From Liopterus haemorrhoidalis (Eukaryota > Arthropoda > Insecta > Coleoptera > Dytiscidae), in contig OZ020618.1 of assembly GCA_963971575.1 (NCBI GenBank), forward strand, positions 3,040,501 to 3,104,500: a stretch of 64,000 nt of DNA. The letters are read 5' to 3'. The position numbers were made by a program, and so were the translations under genes. Below are positions 30,590 to 41,969 of the stretch, piece by piece; the stretch's first letter is position 1; each line of letters starts with the position of its first letter. Under the pieces are notes generated by a model. The model had not been told where the DNA came from and made no database searches. It saw only the letters and a program-made list of their open reading frames with translations.

Positions 30590-32160
30590 CAGATCTGAAG
30601 CTTTTTATGAACTGTCTTTTATTTACTTTTTTTTGCCGCAAATGTCAAAATTTTGGACCGTAACTCAAAAGTGACTGTATATTTGTGATCTAAAGATAAA
30701 AATGTATAATTGTACCAACTTTCCAACAAAATCAAAAAAAAAATTCTTTAAAATTTGCAAATTTTTTGACTCCGATTTTAGCCAAAATATAGTTTTAAGC
30801 TAATTTTGGGGTAAGGATTATGAAAAAAATATTTAAAAAATTCATGCAACTCTAGTTTTTTAGTTAGAGCCGATTTGGGTCAGTTTTTTGCCTATAATGC
30901 CAAAACTTTTGCCCAAATTTCAAAATGGACCAAATTTTATTAATCTATGACCAAAAATACATATTTGTACCAATTTTCAATTAAATCTGAGACAAAAAAA
31001 ATTTGCTTAAAAAACAGGATTTACCCTTACGATTTTTTCGATTTTGGGTCATTTTCAAGGGTTTTGGATTACTGCCCATACAAAACCTAATAATTGGTTT
31101 ATTAACGCACAATTTTTTTTTAGACTAAGTAAAGTAGTAGAATTTTAAAATTTCAAACCGTAGATTTCTATCTCTAATCATATTTGAGTTAGAATTTATC
31201 AAAGTTTGCAAAAAAAATTAAAAAAATTAAAAATTTTCAAAAAAATTTTTTCTTTCTAAATTTGGTTACAAGTCAAATAGAGCATCAAGATTTCAAAAAT
31301 TTAAACCGCAGGTCCTTATCGCATTTCGTTTTTGAGATACGTCCATGTGAAGATGACAATTTCTATAAATCACGCCATAATAAAATTTGTCATAATTTTA
31401 AAATGAGCCAACCAAATAAGGCCTCAAATTTTTTTTAGATTAAATGAACTACGAGGAATCCAAAAGTTCATACCTCAGGCCGTTTTCTCTAACCGTTTTT
31501 AAGTAGTGATTTTTTAAAAATTCACAATTTTCATAAATGATGTAATTTATGCTATTAAAAATATTGTCGTAATCTCAAAACGCGTTAAACGATTAAAGCC
31601 CTAAATTATTTCTAGACTAAATAAACTACGAAGAATCCAAAAGTTCTAACTGGAGGTCGCTGTCTTAAACCGTTTTTGAGTTATGTTTTTTTTTAAATTC
31701 ACAATATTCACAAATAATGTAAATTATGCCTTTAAAAAAATTTGCCGTATTCTCAAAACGCATGAAACGATTAAAGCCCCAAATTATTTATAGACTAAAT
31801 AAACTACGGAAAACCCAAAAATTTTAAGTGCAGGTCGCTGTCTCTAACCGTTTTTGAGTTGTGCTATTTTTTAATTCACAATGTTTACAAATAATGTAAA
31901 TTATAACATTTAAAAAAGAAATGTAAAATCAAAACGCGTTATATGATTAAAGCCCCAAATTATTTTTAGACTGTTAGGAATTACATGTAAATATGTCCAG
32001 CCGTTTTTGCGTGAATCTCGGAGAGACAGAAAAACAAACGGACAGACATACAAACAAACAGACAGACAGACAAAATTGATTTCTTTATGGATAATGTCTT
32101 AATCTTAATAATCATCTGAAACAAATAAAAACCAAATATGAGACTGAAAAAAAAACAGAT
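30590..32160 (+). repeat. Unclassified dispersed repeat (family U), copy 2, longest
   Basis: Begins ACATTTCATCAGATCTGAAG as copy 3 does, runs through TGTCAAAATTTTGGACCGTA and TTTTGGATTACTGCCCATAC, then ~178 bp sub-repeats (AACTACGAGGAATCC near 31444, 31622, 31798), and ends with CAGACAGACAGACAAAATTG and ACCAAATATGAGACTGAAA. No protein recognised. It has neither LTRs nor inverted ends. Confidence 0.88.
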
Positions 32161-32164
32161 ATAG

Positions 32165-32536
32165 CCCAGCAAACATTTTTATACGGGCCAGTACTGGTAA
32201 AGCACATACTCCCCGGCATTGAAAGTAATGGGCCAGTACCCCGGTCTCCCCGTGGCCGTTACTGGCTCATTGATGTATCAGTTGCAGGCCCAGCAACGGT
32301 AAAGTGCAAAATAATCGCATTAGTTGCAAGATTTATTTCTGATGGTTTTAAGTAAAAAGTATGAGTGAAGAAGAGTGCTTATAAAATGCTGGTAAAGTAC
32401 TTCGTATAGGCGGAATGCGAAATACAAATGTGAAGTACATTATTAATACTGACGTTGCACTTACTTTTGGTGCCAGTACTTTACCAGCATAAAAGCAGTT
32501 TGCCGGCATTCGGCCGTTAGTTGAATGTTTGCTGGG
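32165..32536. mobile_element. MITE (372 bp), CCCAGCAAACATT ends
   Basis: Left CCCAGCAAACATTTTTA, right complement CCCAGCAAACATTCAAC. GC-richer interior with GGCCAGTACTGGTAAAG and its inverted form TGCCAGTACTTTACCAGC. Inserted at the 3' end of family U copy 2. Superfamily not determined. Confidence 0.8.
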
Positions 32537-32539
32537 AGC

Positions 32540-33190
32540 CTTCAGTTAATATAGATTAAAAAAAAAAAAACACTTTCTCTTTATGAGCCGTTTGTCTGTC
32601 ATGGACCCGTAATTATCGTTTTCTGGGAGGTGAAGCGGAATTATAATTATCACGAGACCCAGGTCTAAAATTTGTAGTTTTACCTAGGTCAAGGCTCGCT
32701 CTTGGGTCCCCTGGCTGTAGTTGTCCTTCATACACGGTGGTTTGTCCATTATTACTCTTCGAACAATAATTTATCTGCCCCTTTTTCATCAAAATTTATA
32801 CGCCACTGCATATATAAACTCAGGTAAAAATCAGATATTTTGTTAAGTAAAATTTTCCTATTTTTTATTAAATTTTCCTCTATGTCAAATATTAAAGTTC
32901 AAAAGATGTAAGAATGGTACTCTTATATGTAATATCCGCACATCACATGCATGTTATGCGGGAGGAAGGACGTACGGGAAGCGCACGTGTAGTATTTAAT
33001 ATCTACATGCATATGCCAGCGAATTCAATAACATGGAAAATGTTACATATCACTTTGCGTTTAGATATTCATTTAATAAAACCTACCCACAATAAAATCA
33101 TAACGACAGAAGACAGAAACAACACAATCTCATAAAGGATTATGTCGCAGATGATCTTCTGTCGAGAGTTTTCGGTTAAACAGACGATGC
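32540..33190. other. Interval without recognised features
   Basis: A 73-codon frame at 32914 has no domain. No terminal repeats found. Confidence 0.4.
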
Positions 33191-33439
33191 ACGAGGGTGA
33201 ATTTGGGTAAGTTTTTAGCCTATAATTCCAAAACTAAGGTCTCCAATAACGCCATTGTGTGAGCAGTGGGGATGTAAACAAGTTATTACCTGCAAACGGT
33301 AACTTTGAGTATCTTGTCTTAGCATGCAAAGTTTTAGTTTCTTGTGTCGTTGAGTAACAGTGTCATTTATCATGAGTTCGATTTCTGAGATGCGTACCAA
33401 GCAACGATCCGTGATAGAATTTTGAACACTAGAAGGTTG

Positions 33440-35369
33440 TGTGGGAGTGGTAATTTCAGAAATAAAATTCCATTATCATTTAAAATAAAATTATTCAATT
33501 AGTTAAAAAATATTCAAATTATTCAAATATAAAAACTAATCTACTTTAAGATAAACATCCTCAAAGATTAGTTGAGCTAACATACAAGGTGTCTCAAAAG
33601 AAATTTTATATTTATTTAGCTTACTGCGTGAACGCAACGTATCCGAGGGGCGCGGGGGTTATGTCAATCGGTAGCCTGGCTCTTGGGAATTCTGTCGCTA
33701 GGGAGCGTTTCGCGGGAGCAGACCGCGCGTTATGCGTGCGAGAGTTTTACAAAAACGGTGATTCGGCGACTGTAGCGCGTAGAAAATTCTGCAGTATTCG
33801 AGGTTTTCGCCAATTAAATGATGCGCCAAGCATTCCTCTCATTCGACATTGGGTTAAAAAGTTTGAAGAGACTGGTACAACGCTGGATAAATCAAAATCC
33901 GGGCGACCTAGGTCATCAAGAACGGTAGAAAACGTGGAGAATGTTAATCAGTCTGTTCGTGACGACCCGAACCTTTCAATTCGGAAGCGCGCAAGTGCTT
34001 TTAATGTGCATAGATCATCATTACATCGCATTATGCACAAAGACCTAAAGCTGCACCCCTACAAAATTCAATTGGTGCAAGAATCAAAGCCCCAAGATGC
34101 CAGTCAGAGGCTTAATTTCGTAAATCAGGTGATTGAGCGATTAAATTGGCCTCCACGCAGTCCAGATTTAACCCCTATGGACTTTTTCCTATGGGGTTAT
34201 CTTAAATCTAAAGTTTACGCCAATAAACCGACTTCACTGGCGCATTTGAAAGAAAATATCCGTCACGAAATGGCAGCCATCCCTGAGTCCACCTGCCGAG
34301 ACGTCATAAGTAATTTTACTGTTCGATTAAATGAGTGCCGAGAACGCGAGGGTCTACATTTAGACGATATTATTTTTAAGAAATAAATCCCCAAAAAGTG
34401 TATTATAATAATTAATAAACATTTTTTCTATATACGGCTTACTTTTTTTTTAATCGATCCACTAAATATAAAATTTCTTTTGAGACACCTTGTATATTTT
34501 TCTAGTTAAGTGTTAAAAGATACGAAGTGAATTACGGTCGTATATTATATGATTAGTTTGAAAGAACGTTATTATTTATATCAAATAGCATGGTCAAATG
34601 TTTATACAGATGGTGATAGGTGAATATATTTTCAGTGATATGGACCTCGTAGTAATTAGAGTCAAAATTAATTACTTGGGTTTATAAATTATTGGTCATA
34701 GAAATATGAGTCTTCAAGATAAGTTTATAAAAGGGTTTTGTTGTTAATGTGGAGAGCTGATTATTTTTACAACGACAAAAAATGGGGTCAGGGACCAGAT
34801 TATTAGTTTAAGAAAAGAGCTTGTGAGAGACAAAAGGAGTCATGAGTAAACCGCCACCGTGTACGGACGAACCTCCCAAGCATTTTTGGTAGAGAAACCC
34901 GGTAAATTGTAGTGGATAAACCAGAAGTAATCTGGTGAAGTAAAGTGTTGAGAACAGTTTAATAGACGAACCTCGTTAACGGGTTCAACACCGTGAGTGT
35001 TGTGAGGTGTTTAGCGGCTTGTGAGGTGAATATGGTGATTGTGAGGTTTTGTGTTTGAGTGTCTCTCATGGGATTTTACAGCCAGCATTAAATTGTAAGT
35101 TTTAATGTAATTAATAACCTTCGATTCTAACTAAACATTAAACGTAGATTAAGTAAAATACAGACTTTAATTAAAACACCATTATTCCTCTCATAAATAA
35201 TCTAAGCAACCGGCGGATCCTTTAGGTTTTCAGACTTGATACCGCTCGCAAGTCTTGGAATCCACTATGTGGAGGGCCTTTCAAAGTAAGTACCATGAAG
35301 TACAATGAAATTACTTAAAATCATTTAGCCAACCTTGAAGTTTCGACCGATCCTAGAAATGCCCCCACA
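33440..35369. mobile_element. Solo LTR (about 1.02 kb without its own insert) inside mariner-3
   Basis: Begins TGTGGGAGTGG and ends GCCCCCACA, with GTTG duplicated at 33436-33439 and 35370-35373. Removing 33440-35373 restores an in-frame Glu-Gly-Cys-Glu-Pro-Ile in mariner-3. TG...CA ends and a 4 bp duplication are those of LTR retrotransposons; no internal gag/pol is present, so this is a solo LTR. Family (Gypsy or BEL) not determined. Confidence 0.8.
33585..34492 (+). mobile_element. Mariner-4 (908 bp) with in-frame deletion of the catalytic core
   Basis: 30 terminal bases identical on both sides (CAAGGTGTCTCAAAAGAAAT...), TA flanks. One uninterrupted frame of 265 codons (33589-34386; first ATG at 33661): DUF4817-like N-terminus (ALCVREFYKNGDSATVARRK), LIRHWVKKFEETGT, SGRPRSSRTVENV, HRIMHKDLKLHPYKIQ, then a jump from RLNFVNQ straight to VIERLNWPPRSPDLTPMDFF and NECREREGLHLDDIIF. 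The first two catalytic acidic residues fall in the deletion. The frame stays open across it. Youngest of the mariners, since the ends are identical. Confidence 0.93.
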
Positions 35370-36177
35370 GTTGCGAGCCCATCGTAATTTACAGGCGTTT
35401 GTAAGCTGTTTATGGTAACGATTGTATGGATGTGAAGAATGTTCGCTAGTGGGTTCGACGTGCAAAACTCTGGCATAGAGGCAAAATGAAGGTGTTTGAC
35501 GTAAAGCGATCAGGTCGACTAGTATCAGTGACGCATGACAAGACAAGTGAATGCACTGATTCAAGCAAATCGCCAGATTACACAAAAACAAAATGCTTGG
35601 CAATTAGGCATTAGTCAAGAAAAAGTCCAGTACATTAAATTGAAGAAGAAAAAAAACGCCAGGTGGGTCCCGCGATAATTAACAGATGTCATGAAAGAAC
35701 AAAGAAAAAACATTTGTCAAGAACTTCTTCAAGAACGTGAAGTAGTTGATTTTCTCATGAACAACACCACCGGGGACGAAAATTGGGTTCATCACTATGA
35801 CCCCGAAAACAAGCGGCAATTCATGCAATATCGCCATCCTGTTTCTCCACGTGTACGAAAATTCAAAAGAGTTCCATCGTCGCAGAAAGTCATGCTCACC
35901 ATTTTCTGGGATGCAAAGGGGTTCATACCGAATATCTGCCGAAGGGATCAACGATTAATTCAATAAGATACTGCAAAACGATCACTAAAGAATCGTATTC
36001 GTAGCGTAAGGCCTGAAAGAATGAATTTTTTCTTACACCACAACGCCAGATCGTTTTGCAGCAACGAAACGATGAAGGCAATGGCAAGCCTGAAATTCAC
36101 AGTTGTTTCGGACCCTCCACACAGTCCTGATTTGGCATCTTTAGATTTCTGGTTGTTCCCAAAGTTGAAGGAGCTAT

Positions 36178-36318
36178 TAGACCGGGAGCTCATGACATTT
36201 TTGGTCTCCGATTTCATACAGCATGCCTTTTTTTGTTGTCACAGGGTAAATATTCTCTCCTCCAAAAGGCATGCTGTATGAAATCGGAGACCAAAAACTG
36301 TCATGAGCTCCCGGTCTA
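36178..36318. mobile_element. Foldback MITE, 141 bp deletion derivative
   Basis: Both arms begin TAGACCGGGAGCTCATGACA and extend about 55 bases to AGCATGCC; a short spacer equals part of the 4338-4905 element. TAT on both sides (36175-36177, 36319-36321). Removing it rejoins the mariner-3 codons for KELLKGQYF. Confidence 0.93.
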
Positions 36319-36579
36319 TATTGAAAGGTCAATATTTTTCAACAGACACTGAAGTTCGGGCTGCTGTTCGCAATTGGATCAACATAAGTTTTTTCATGCA
36401 CGGAAAGAAATGGATTCACTGGGAGAAATGTGCACTAAATGGTGAGTATGTGGTAAAATAATTATGTACATTGGTAGTTCAATAAATTTACTTCATTTTG
36501 AAACTGGTTTCATTATTTTGTTTTTTTCTATTCTTATTGTATAGAGTTGGAGATCTTATATATCAATCCACCCTCGTAA

Positions 36580-37776
36580 TTTACTTAAATTATATTTAAA
36601 TTTCGGATGTGTTTAAAGATTTAAGATATGTTAATTTGTAATTTATCATAATTTTATTGTGTATAAAAATAAGTTGTGAATATTAAAGGTTAAACTGTAT
36701 AAGATTTTTCCTAAAATGTTTGAGAATAGAAGCAAATTGACATACAAAAGTTTTCCAAGCGACAAGTTTACTAGAGGAAAGCTGTCACCGTGGAAATGGC
36801 ATTTTCCTGTCGTGAATGCACAGAAGAAACTTTCATAGCAAAAAAGAATTTGCATATCCGTATTTGAACTATCGACTGCCAACAAAACTTTCAAACATTT
36901 TACCAGTTAAATTACGTTATTCTTACACTGATAAACTCAACAATTGATAAATCAATACATCAATCACAAAATAAGACGACTTAAAAACATTAATATTAAT
37001 CTTTACTATAGTATATTTAGATTATCTAAAGAAGTTCAGTCAAATGACTGAAATAATAATTAACGTACTGATGTTTTTCTCTCTCACTCACATTGCCAAA
37101 ATACTAAGAGAAATACAAATGAAGTTTGTCAATCTATTTTGTTTATTGTTCAGGTAAAGCTACGACAAACGTACTTATACGTACAAACATGTACCGTAGG
37201 TTATCCCACCTCGGGGTTTGTCTGAGATTACTAATGTTTGCTAGTGTTATTCTTACTGAACCAGTGGCGTAAAACTCTTGTTTTTCTCTTTATTTCATCG
37301 TGTTTTGCATTAAATCTGTTTCAGGACAATATTTGGATTTTAAATAAATGTTTTCTTTTATTAAAACAATATTAGTGTCAAAGGCAAAACTTAAGAAAGC
37401 AGTCACATGAATTGTTTTATAACCTATACAAATATTTCCTAAGAGAGGAAGAAAACAGTGGACCTTTGTTAACTATGCATGCAGTTCAGCAGGTAAATAA
37501 ATATGAATTAATATTTATTATAATTAAGTTTAGGCTCTGTCATATATACACACACTTTTGCCTTATTTTCATAATTTTTTTGTAGACATCTTTCTTAGAA
37601 AATAATAAATTATGTTTTGTACGGAAATTGTTAGTTTTTTACACAGTTTTCATTATTTTTTACTTTTATAACTTACAATTTTAGGTTAGATTTTTCTATA
37701 AATCAGCGTAGATTTGACGTCTATCGCAGTGCTAGGTTCGGTTAGGTTAGTAGAATGTAAGCGGAGCGAGCTATCT
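36580..37776. other. AT-rich stretch without recognised features
   Basis: No terminal repeats or coding signs; a minus frame at 36646-36894 is low complexity. Confidence 0.45.
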
Positions 37777-37791
37777 ACTTTCTTGTTTAAT

Positions 37792-38040
37792 TATTTATTA
37801 TTATATTATTTATTTTACATCGGCCTTTATTTCTGCAACGAGGCTAATCGCCGATGCCAGGGGGCGAGCTCCTACACCTGGATGAGGGGTGAATGATTGC
37901 GAAAATGAGTAATGTAAACATATTATTCTCGCCCGAATAATATCACCAACGAAGCAGGCTCGAACCACCGGCCGCCCAGTCACGCCTGTTTATAACAGTC
38001 TAAAACCGCACGACTTAATGCGCTAGGCCATTCCGTTGGC
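37792..38040 (-). mobile_element. tRNA-derived SINE (family S1), full-length with target duplication
   Basis: Minus strand: head with A box TGGCCTAGCG (38021-38030) and B box GGTTCGAGCC (37957-37966), body with GGTGATATTATTCGGGCGAG and GGCATCGGCGATTAGCCTCG, A-rich tail TAAATAATATAATAATAAAT. Flanked by ACTTTCTTGTTTAAT (37777-37791) and ACTTTCTAGTTTAAT (38041-38055), a 15 bp duplication with one difference. Pol III promoter spacing is tRNA-like. Confidence 0.93.
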
Positions 38041-38055
38041 ACTTTCTAGTTTAAT

Positions 38056-38763
38056 GACAAAACGTTATTTTAGGTTAGGAAGTGTTAGGTTAGTAGTACC
38101 GAGTGGAACAATTAATCACATTATGGAAACAAATAATTAAAATAAAGAATTTTCAATGTTTCTGAATTAAAAACCCTCAAGATAAAAATGTATGCCACGC
38201 CAAAGACCCGATTTTGATAGATGTGGTTAAAATCTTACTTCTGAACATTCGTTTATGACCTTGATTGGATTTCTTTAGATAATCCAAGTTTACATCCCAC
38301 ACTCATAGAGGAGTTCAATATACAACGAACAAGGTCGACAACAACACCTGATATATATTTTGTTTCGGATATGATTTTGTTTGAACGCCACTGTTTTTGA
38401 AGTTTAAAACATATAGTAGTCCCTCTTGGAATTCTATTACAGGGGATATGTATGTATATGCAGTACTTGCACAAATGTTCACTAGCCCAGCATGAATTAT
38501 ATATCTCTTCAGGGCCTCTACATTTTATAGTGGTCATAACTTCTCTCAAACATTCATATCTTCATTATTTTCACAGATGAAGTATGCGCACCAACAGAAA
38601 AACGAGATCACAAACAAGTTTTTATGCGTACAGGACTATTAGTGCTTATCAAAGAACATTAACCTCGAAATAAGCCAGCATAAAATATGATTTAATAGAT
38701 TTGGACAACGACAAACTACACTGACTGGTTTATTCTTTGTTTCTAGTAAATTTAGACTGCTTC
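38056..38763. other. Interval without recognised features
   Basis: A 98-codon minus frame (38253-38549, several Cys) has no recognised relative. Confidence 0.35.
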
Positions 38764-38766
38764 TTA

Positions 38767-39993
38767 TGGGTCTATTCTGTACGAGTTTTCTACCGCTGTA
38801 AGCGCTATAACTTTGTAAAATACAGCGCTGTAAGGAAAGTGCTATTCTGTATTGACACGCGTTGCTCTGTAAACTCTACACCGATGTAAAATATCGCTGT
38901 AACGTTACGGCGATATTTTTCTGGCCGTAAGTCAGTTACAGCACTGTATAGAATTCAAGTTGTATATGTTTGTATTGTTCGTGTCACTTAAAAAAAAAAT
39001 TAATTATCCAAATTTCGCCCTATTTCTAATGCAACTACTACAAGAGGATCATAACAGGTAATTATGCATAAAATATCACGTTACAACCACACATAAACTT
39101 TTTTTATGCATACATGTTGTAATTTATATATTTTTATATACAGGTTTTAGAAACACTGTATTTTTTAAGTAATGGATCCTACAGGCTACTACAGGGGCTC
39201 ACAATTTCACTTCTTTGAGCCAGCCTATGGTTAGTAGATCGATAATAGATATTTGTTATCTGATAACAACATATCTAATGCCAATTCATATAAAGTTCCC
39301 CAAGAGGGAAGAAAACCGTGGAGTGAAAGAAGGGTAAGTTTTGCATAATATAGCAACAAAAGCAAGAATACCTAACTATGCTGAGATTGATGATGATGAG
39401 CTTGAACCTGTAAATAATGAAGATCCTGAACCTGAAAATAATGAAGATCCTGAACCTGAAAATAATGAAGATCCTGTACCAAATGGTAAAATATTTGAAA
39501 AGTATTTAAAATTTTCAAAAACTGATTTAAAACTTTTTTTAACAGCTAATCAAGATATGAATTTGGGAAAGCAGATTAGTATTTTATATGTTCAGCAGTC
39601 CATTGTATAATTTGATATAAAAAATATGTTTATATGGAATAAAGATCCATAAGATGCAAAGAGAAACTTTTATTTTTATAAACAAATTATAACAATGATT
39701 AATAAAAATTACAAACGTAAAAAACATGAGTATATGTGTATATACAAATATGATATACAATTACCGATCAATGACATTGATCAATACCTCAAATTTTGAG
39801 GTTAGAAATAAACATAGTGAAGTTAGCTACAATGTAAGCAAAGTTTAAATCGACCGAAATAACAGAGTGTGTTACAGAATAGCTAATGCTCAATATTTAC
39901 AGAGCCGCCGTAACTTGGCACTTTACAGTGCTAAGCTCACTACAGCGCTATAGTGATACAGTACTGTAAACATTTTTTTACAGAATAGACCCA
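38767..39993 (+). mobile_element. PIF/Harbinger element (1227 bp), mostly deleted
   Basis: 15 bp ends TGGGTCTATTCTGTA perfectly inverted, flanked by TTA (38764-38766, 39994-39996), the PIF/Harbinger target. At 39338 a frame reads VLHNIATKARIPNYAE then an acidic tail; VLHNIA is the C-terminal motif of HARBI1-type transposases. The rest of the transposase (DDE part) is lost; a stop lies just upstream. The acidic tail holds an EDPEPENN tandem repeat (24 bp units near 39420-39480). Confidence 0.92.
39418..39480 (+). repeat. 24 bp coding tandem repeat (EDPEPENN) in a Harbinger C-terminus
   Basis: GAAGATCCTGAACCTGAAAA plus TAAT, two identical units and a third partial one; identical at DNA level, so recently expanded. 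Confidence 0.9.
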
Positions 39994-40094
39994 TTAATTA
40001 CAAAATTTCTTTAAATCGATTGATAAACAATATGGCAGGCCATACGTTTGGCGTTTTCAAATTGTATATTTTTTAAGTACAAAATTTATTTAAT

Positions 40095-41090
40095 ATACGA
40101 TCGCTAGATGCGAAGTAGTCAACGAATTCATATAACTTGGTGCTAGGATTGCCTTGAACTTGTCTCTTGGCGGGGGTTGCCCATGAGGGAGTCAAGGAGC
40201 CTGGTGAAGTGTTCGATCACATGAAGACTGCTGTTTGGTCCACCCGAAAGGTAATCGTATGTAGAGTTGGATTCGTGGTCAGAGGATCTTCATCTGTTAT
40301 ATACTCTGAACAGTCAATGCAAAACAATGGAATAAAGCAAAAACCAAAATTATGACCCAAAACAGGAAATTAGAAGTGAAGAGGGTAATGGTCACCCGAA
40401 AGGTGGGTATATGAAGTCGAACTCGAGGTCAGAAGATCTTCAACTGTTGTTATGTACTCGGAACAGTCAATGCAATGCAACAGAACAAAGCAAAAACCCA
40501 AATTATGACCAACAACAATAAGTAGAAGACTAGAACTGAAGAAGGTAATGGTCTACCCGAAAGGTAGTCGTATATGGAGTCCGACTCGTGGTTAGATGAT
40601 CTTAAACTGTTGTTATGTATTCTAGACCAGTGTTTCTCTACCAAAAACGCAACGCGGACCAGTATAATATATAATTTTCTAACGCGGACCACTAATATTA
40701 ATTGTTGGTTTATTTTTTCCAAGAAAACAAATATACCTAATGTGCTATTAAATACATTTATTTTATTTGTAGAAAATCACAGAAAGTTTACAGAAAATAA
40801 ACAAAATATAAATTATTTACATAACAAATGTGCATAAATAATAAAAAAACTCATATAAAAACTTTCGCGGACCACTAAAATTTTTCTGAGGACCTCTGGT
40901 GGTCTGCAGACCACCTATTGAGAAACACAGCTCTAGACAATCAATACAGAGTAGTAGGTCTTACTATAAACAAAGTAAAAACCAAGATTATGGTCAAAAA
41001 CAACAGCCACACAACAGGGAGGAAATTAAAACTGAAGAAGGTAACATTGCATATGTGGTTGAAGATATCTATTTGAAATAAATGAATTCA
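40095..41090 (+). mobile_element. LINE reverse transcriptase remnant with triplicated ~155 bp segment
   Basis: Starts with EVVNEFIYLGARI-like sequence (one stop) near 40110. Then three units beginning CACCCGAAAGG or CTACCCGAAAGG (40241, 40393, ~40553), each carrying the CAATGCA...AACAAAGCAAAAACC part. The last unit, split by a hAT MITE, reads GLTINKVKTKIMVKNN, the GL.IN..KTK RT motif. Highly degenerate. Confidence 0.75.
40628..40930. mobile_element. hAT-type MITE (303 bp)
   Basis: Left CAGTGTTTCTCTACC, right complement CTGTGTTTCTCAATAGG. Flanks TTCTAGAC and CTCTAGAC match at 7 of 8. Internal GCGGACCA motifs shared with the element at 3800-4014. Inserted in the third tandem unit of the LINE remnant. 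Confidence 0.87.
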
Positions 41091-41232
41091 TTCAATAATA
41101 GACAAGGAAAAGAAATAGACCGAAGGATTTCTCAAGGATGGAAAAAAATTGGTCCTTAAAAAGGCTTTGTACATAATAAGCTGCTGTGAATATTAAAAAC
41201 ATATTTAACAGCTGTATAATTCCCACATAATC

Positions 41233-41722
41233 TTATGGTTGGAAAATCTGGTCCCTAACACAGAAGCAAATTAAAAGACTACACTCATACCAACACAAGA
41301 ATGAAAGCTCGATTCTGAAAATCAGAGTACGAGATAGAGTCAGACTAATAGACAACAGAAAAAGGACAGGAGTAGCTGACTTAGTTAGTTTTAGTAAATA
41401 TTTAAAATGGAATTGGACGGGACACATTATGAGAAGGGAAGATGGGAGGTGGGCAAAGGATGTAACAAATTGGCTTCTTAGAGACATATTTAGAAGAAGA
41501 GAGACATATGATTCGCTGGTTAGACGAACTGGAGGAAATTTGCAGCGAGTAACAAAATATAAAGATATATGAAAAGAGTTGGGGAAAGCCCATTCCCAAA
41601 CATGGGCTCTGTGAGATAACGTTGCCATTTTATGCTCAGTTATTATTTTATTGTTACATTTGCTTTTTCATTTTGTTTTGTAAATGTGTAAATTAATCTA
41701 AATAAAGAGCTATTATTATTAA
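41233..41722 (+). mobile_element. LINE 3' end (GHI.RR.DGRW group)
   Basis: Reads YGWKIWSLTQKQIKRLHSYQ, ILKIRVRDRVRLIDNRKRTG, NWTGHIMRREDGRWAKDV, then a frameshifted WL.ELEEICSE and ELGKAHSQTWAL, the typical ending of this insect LINE group. 3'UTR ends AATAAAGAGC(TATTAT)n near 41720. Confidence 0.88.
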
Positions 41723-41829
41723 ATAGCTTAATTCACTTTGATTGAGACTAATTGTGCTGTTTATAATACTATATTGTCTTTAAAAGTAGTTAAAAGTCTG
41801 TAAATTCTCTAACGGTTTTAGGATAATAA

Positions 41830-41964
41830 GGGCTGGTTTCTGAAAGCTTAGTTAACTTTACCAAAGGGTCAGAAAATGGTTGCTATGCTTACTTATGGGA
41901 TTGTTATATTGTAACCGAGTTTAATCAAATGGTTAAACTCGACTAAGCTCTCAGAAAGCAGACC
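41830..41964. mobile_element. Short MITE (135 bp)
   Basis: Left GGGCTGGTTTCTGAAAGCTT, right complement GGTCTGCTTTCTGAGAGCTT, with TTAAC/GTTAA elements inside. Target duplication unclear; PIF/Harbinger-like by length and ends. Confidence 0.7.
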
Positions 41965-41969
41965 AAAAT

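Larger units (their letters stand above)
33192..36576 (+). mobile_element. Mariner-3, broken and interrupted by a solo LTR and a foldback MITE
   Basis: Left piece (33192-33439) starts CGAGGGTGAATTTGGGTAAG and encodes MSSISEMRTKQRSVIEF, stop, TLEGC. After the LTR the frame resumes EPIVIYRRL (35373 on) and continues with [35 protein letters not shown] (first catalytic Asp), [17 protein letters not shown] (second Asp changed to His-containing HHN), SPDLASLDFWLFPKLKELL (third) and ALNGEYVVK. Right end CGAGGGTGGATTGATA as complement, then TA. Stops and frameshifts make it dead. Confidence 0.9.

Noticed and set aside
37741..38060. Functional tRNA gene on the minus strand
   Set aside because: A and B boxes are present but the acceptor stem and cloverleaf fail and a long non-tRNA body with tail and target duplication shows a SINE.
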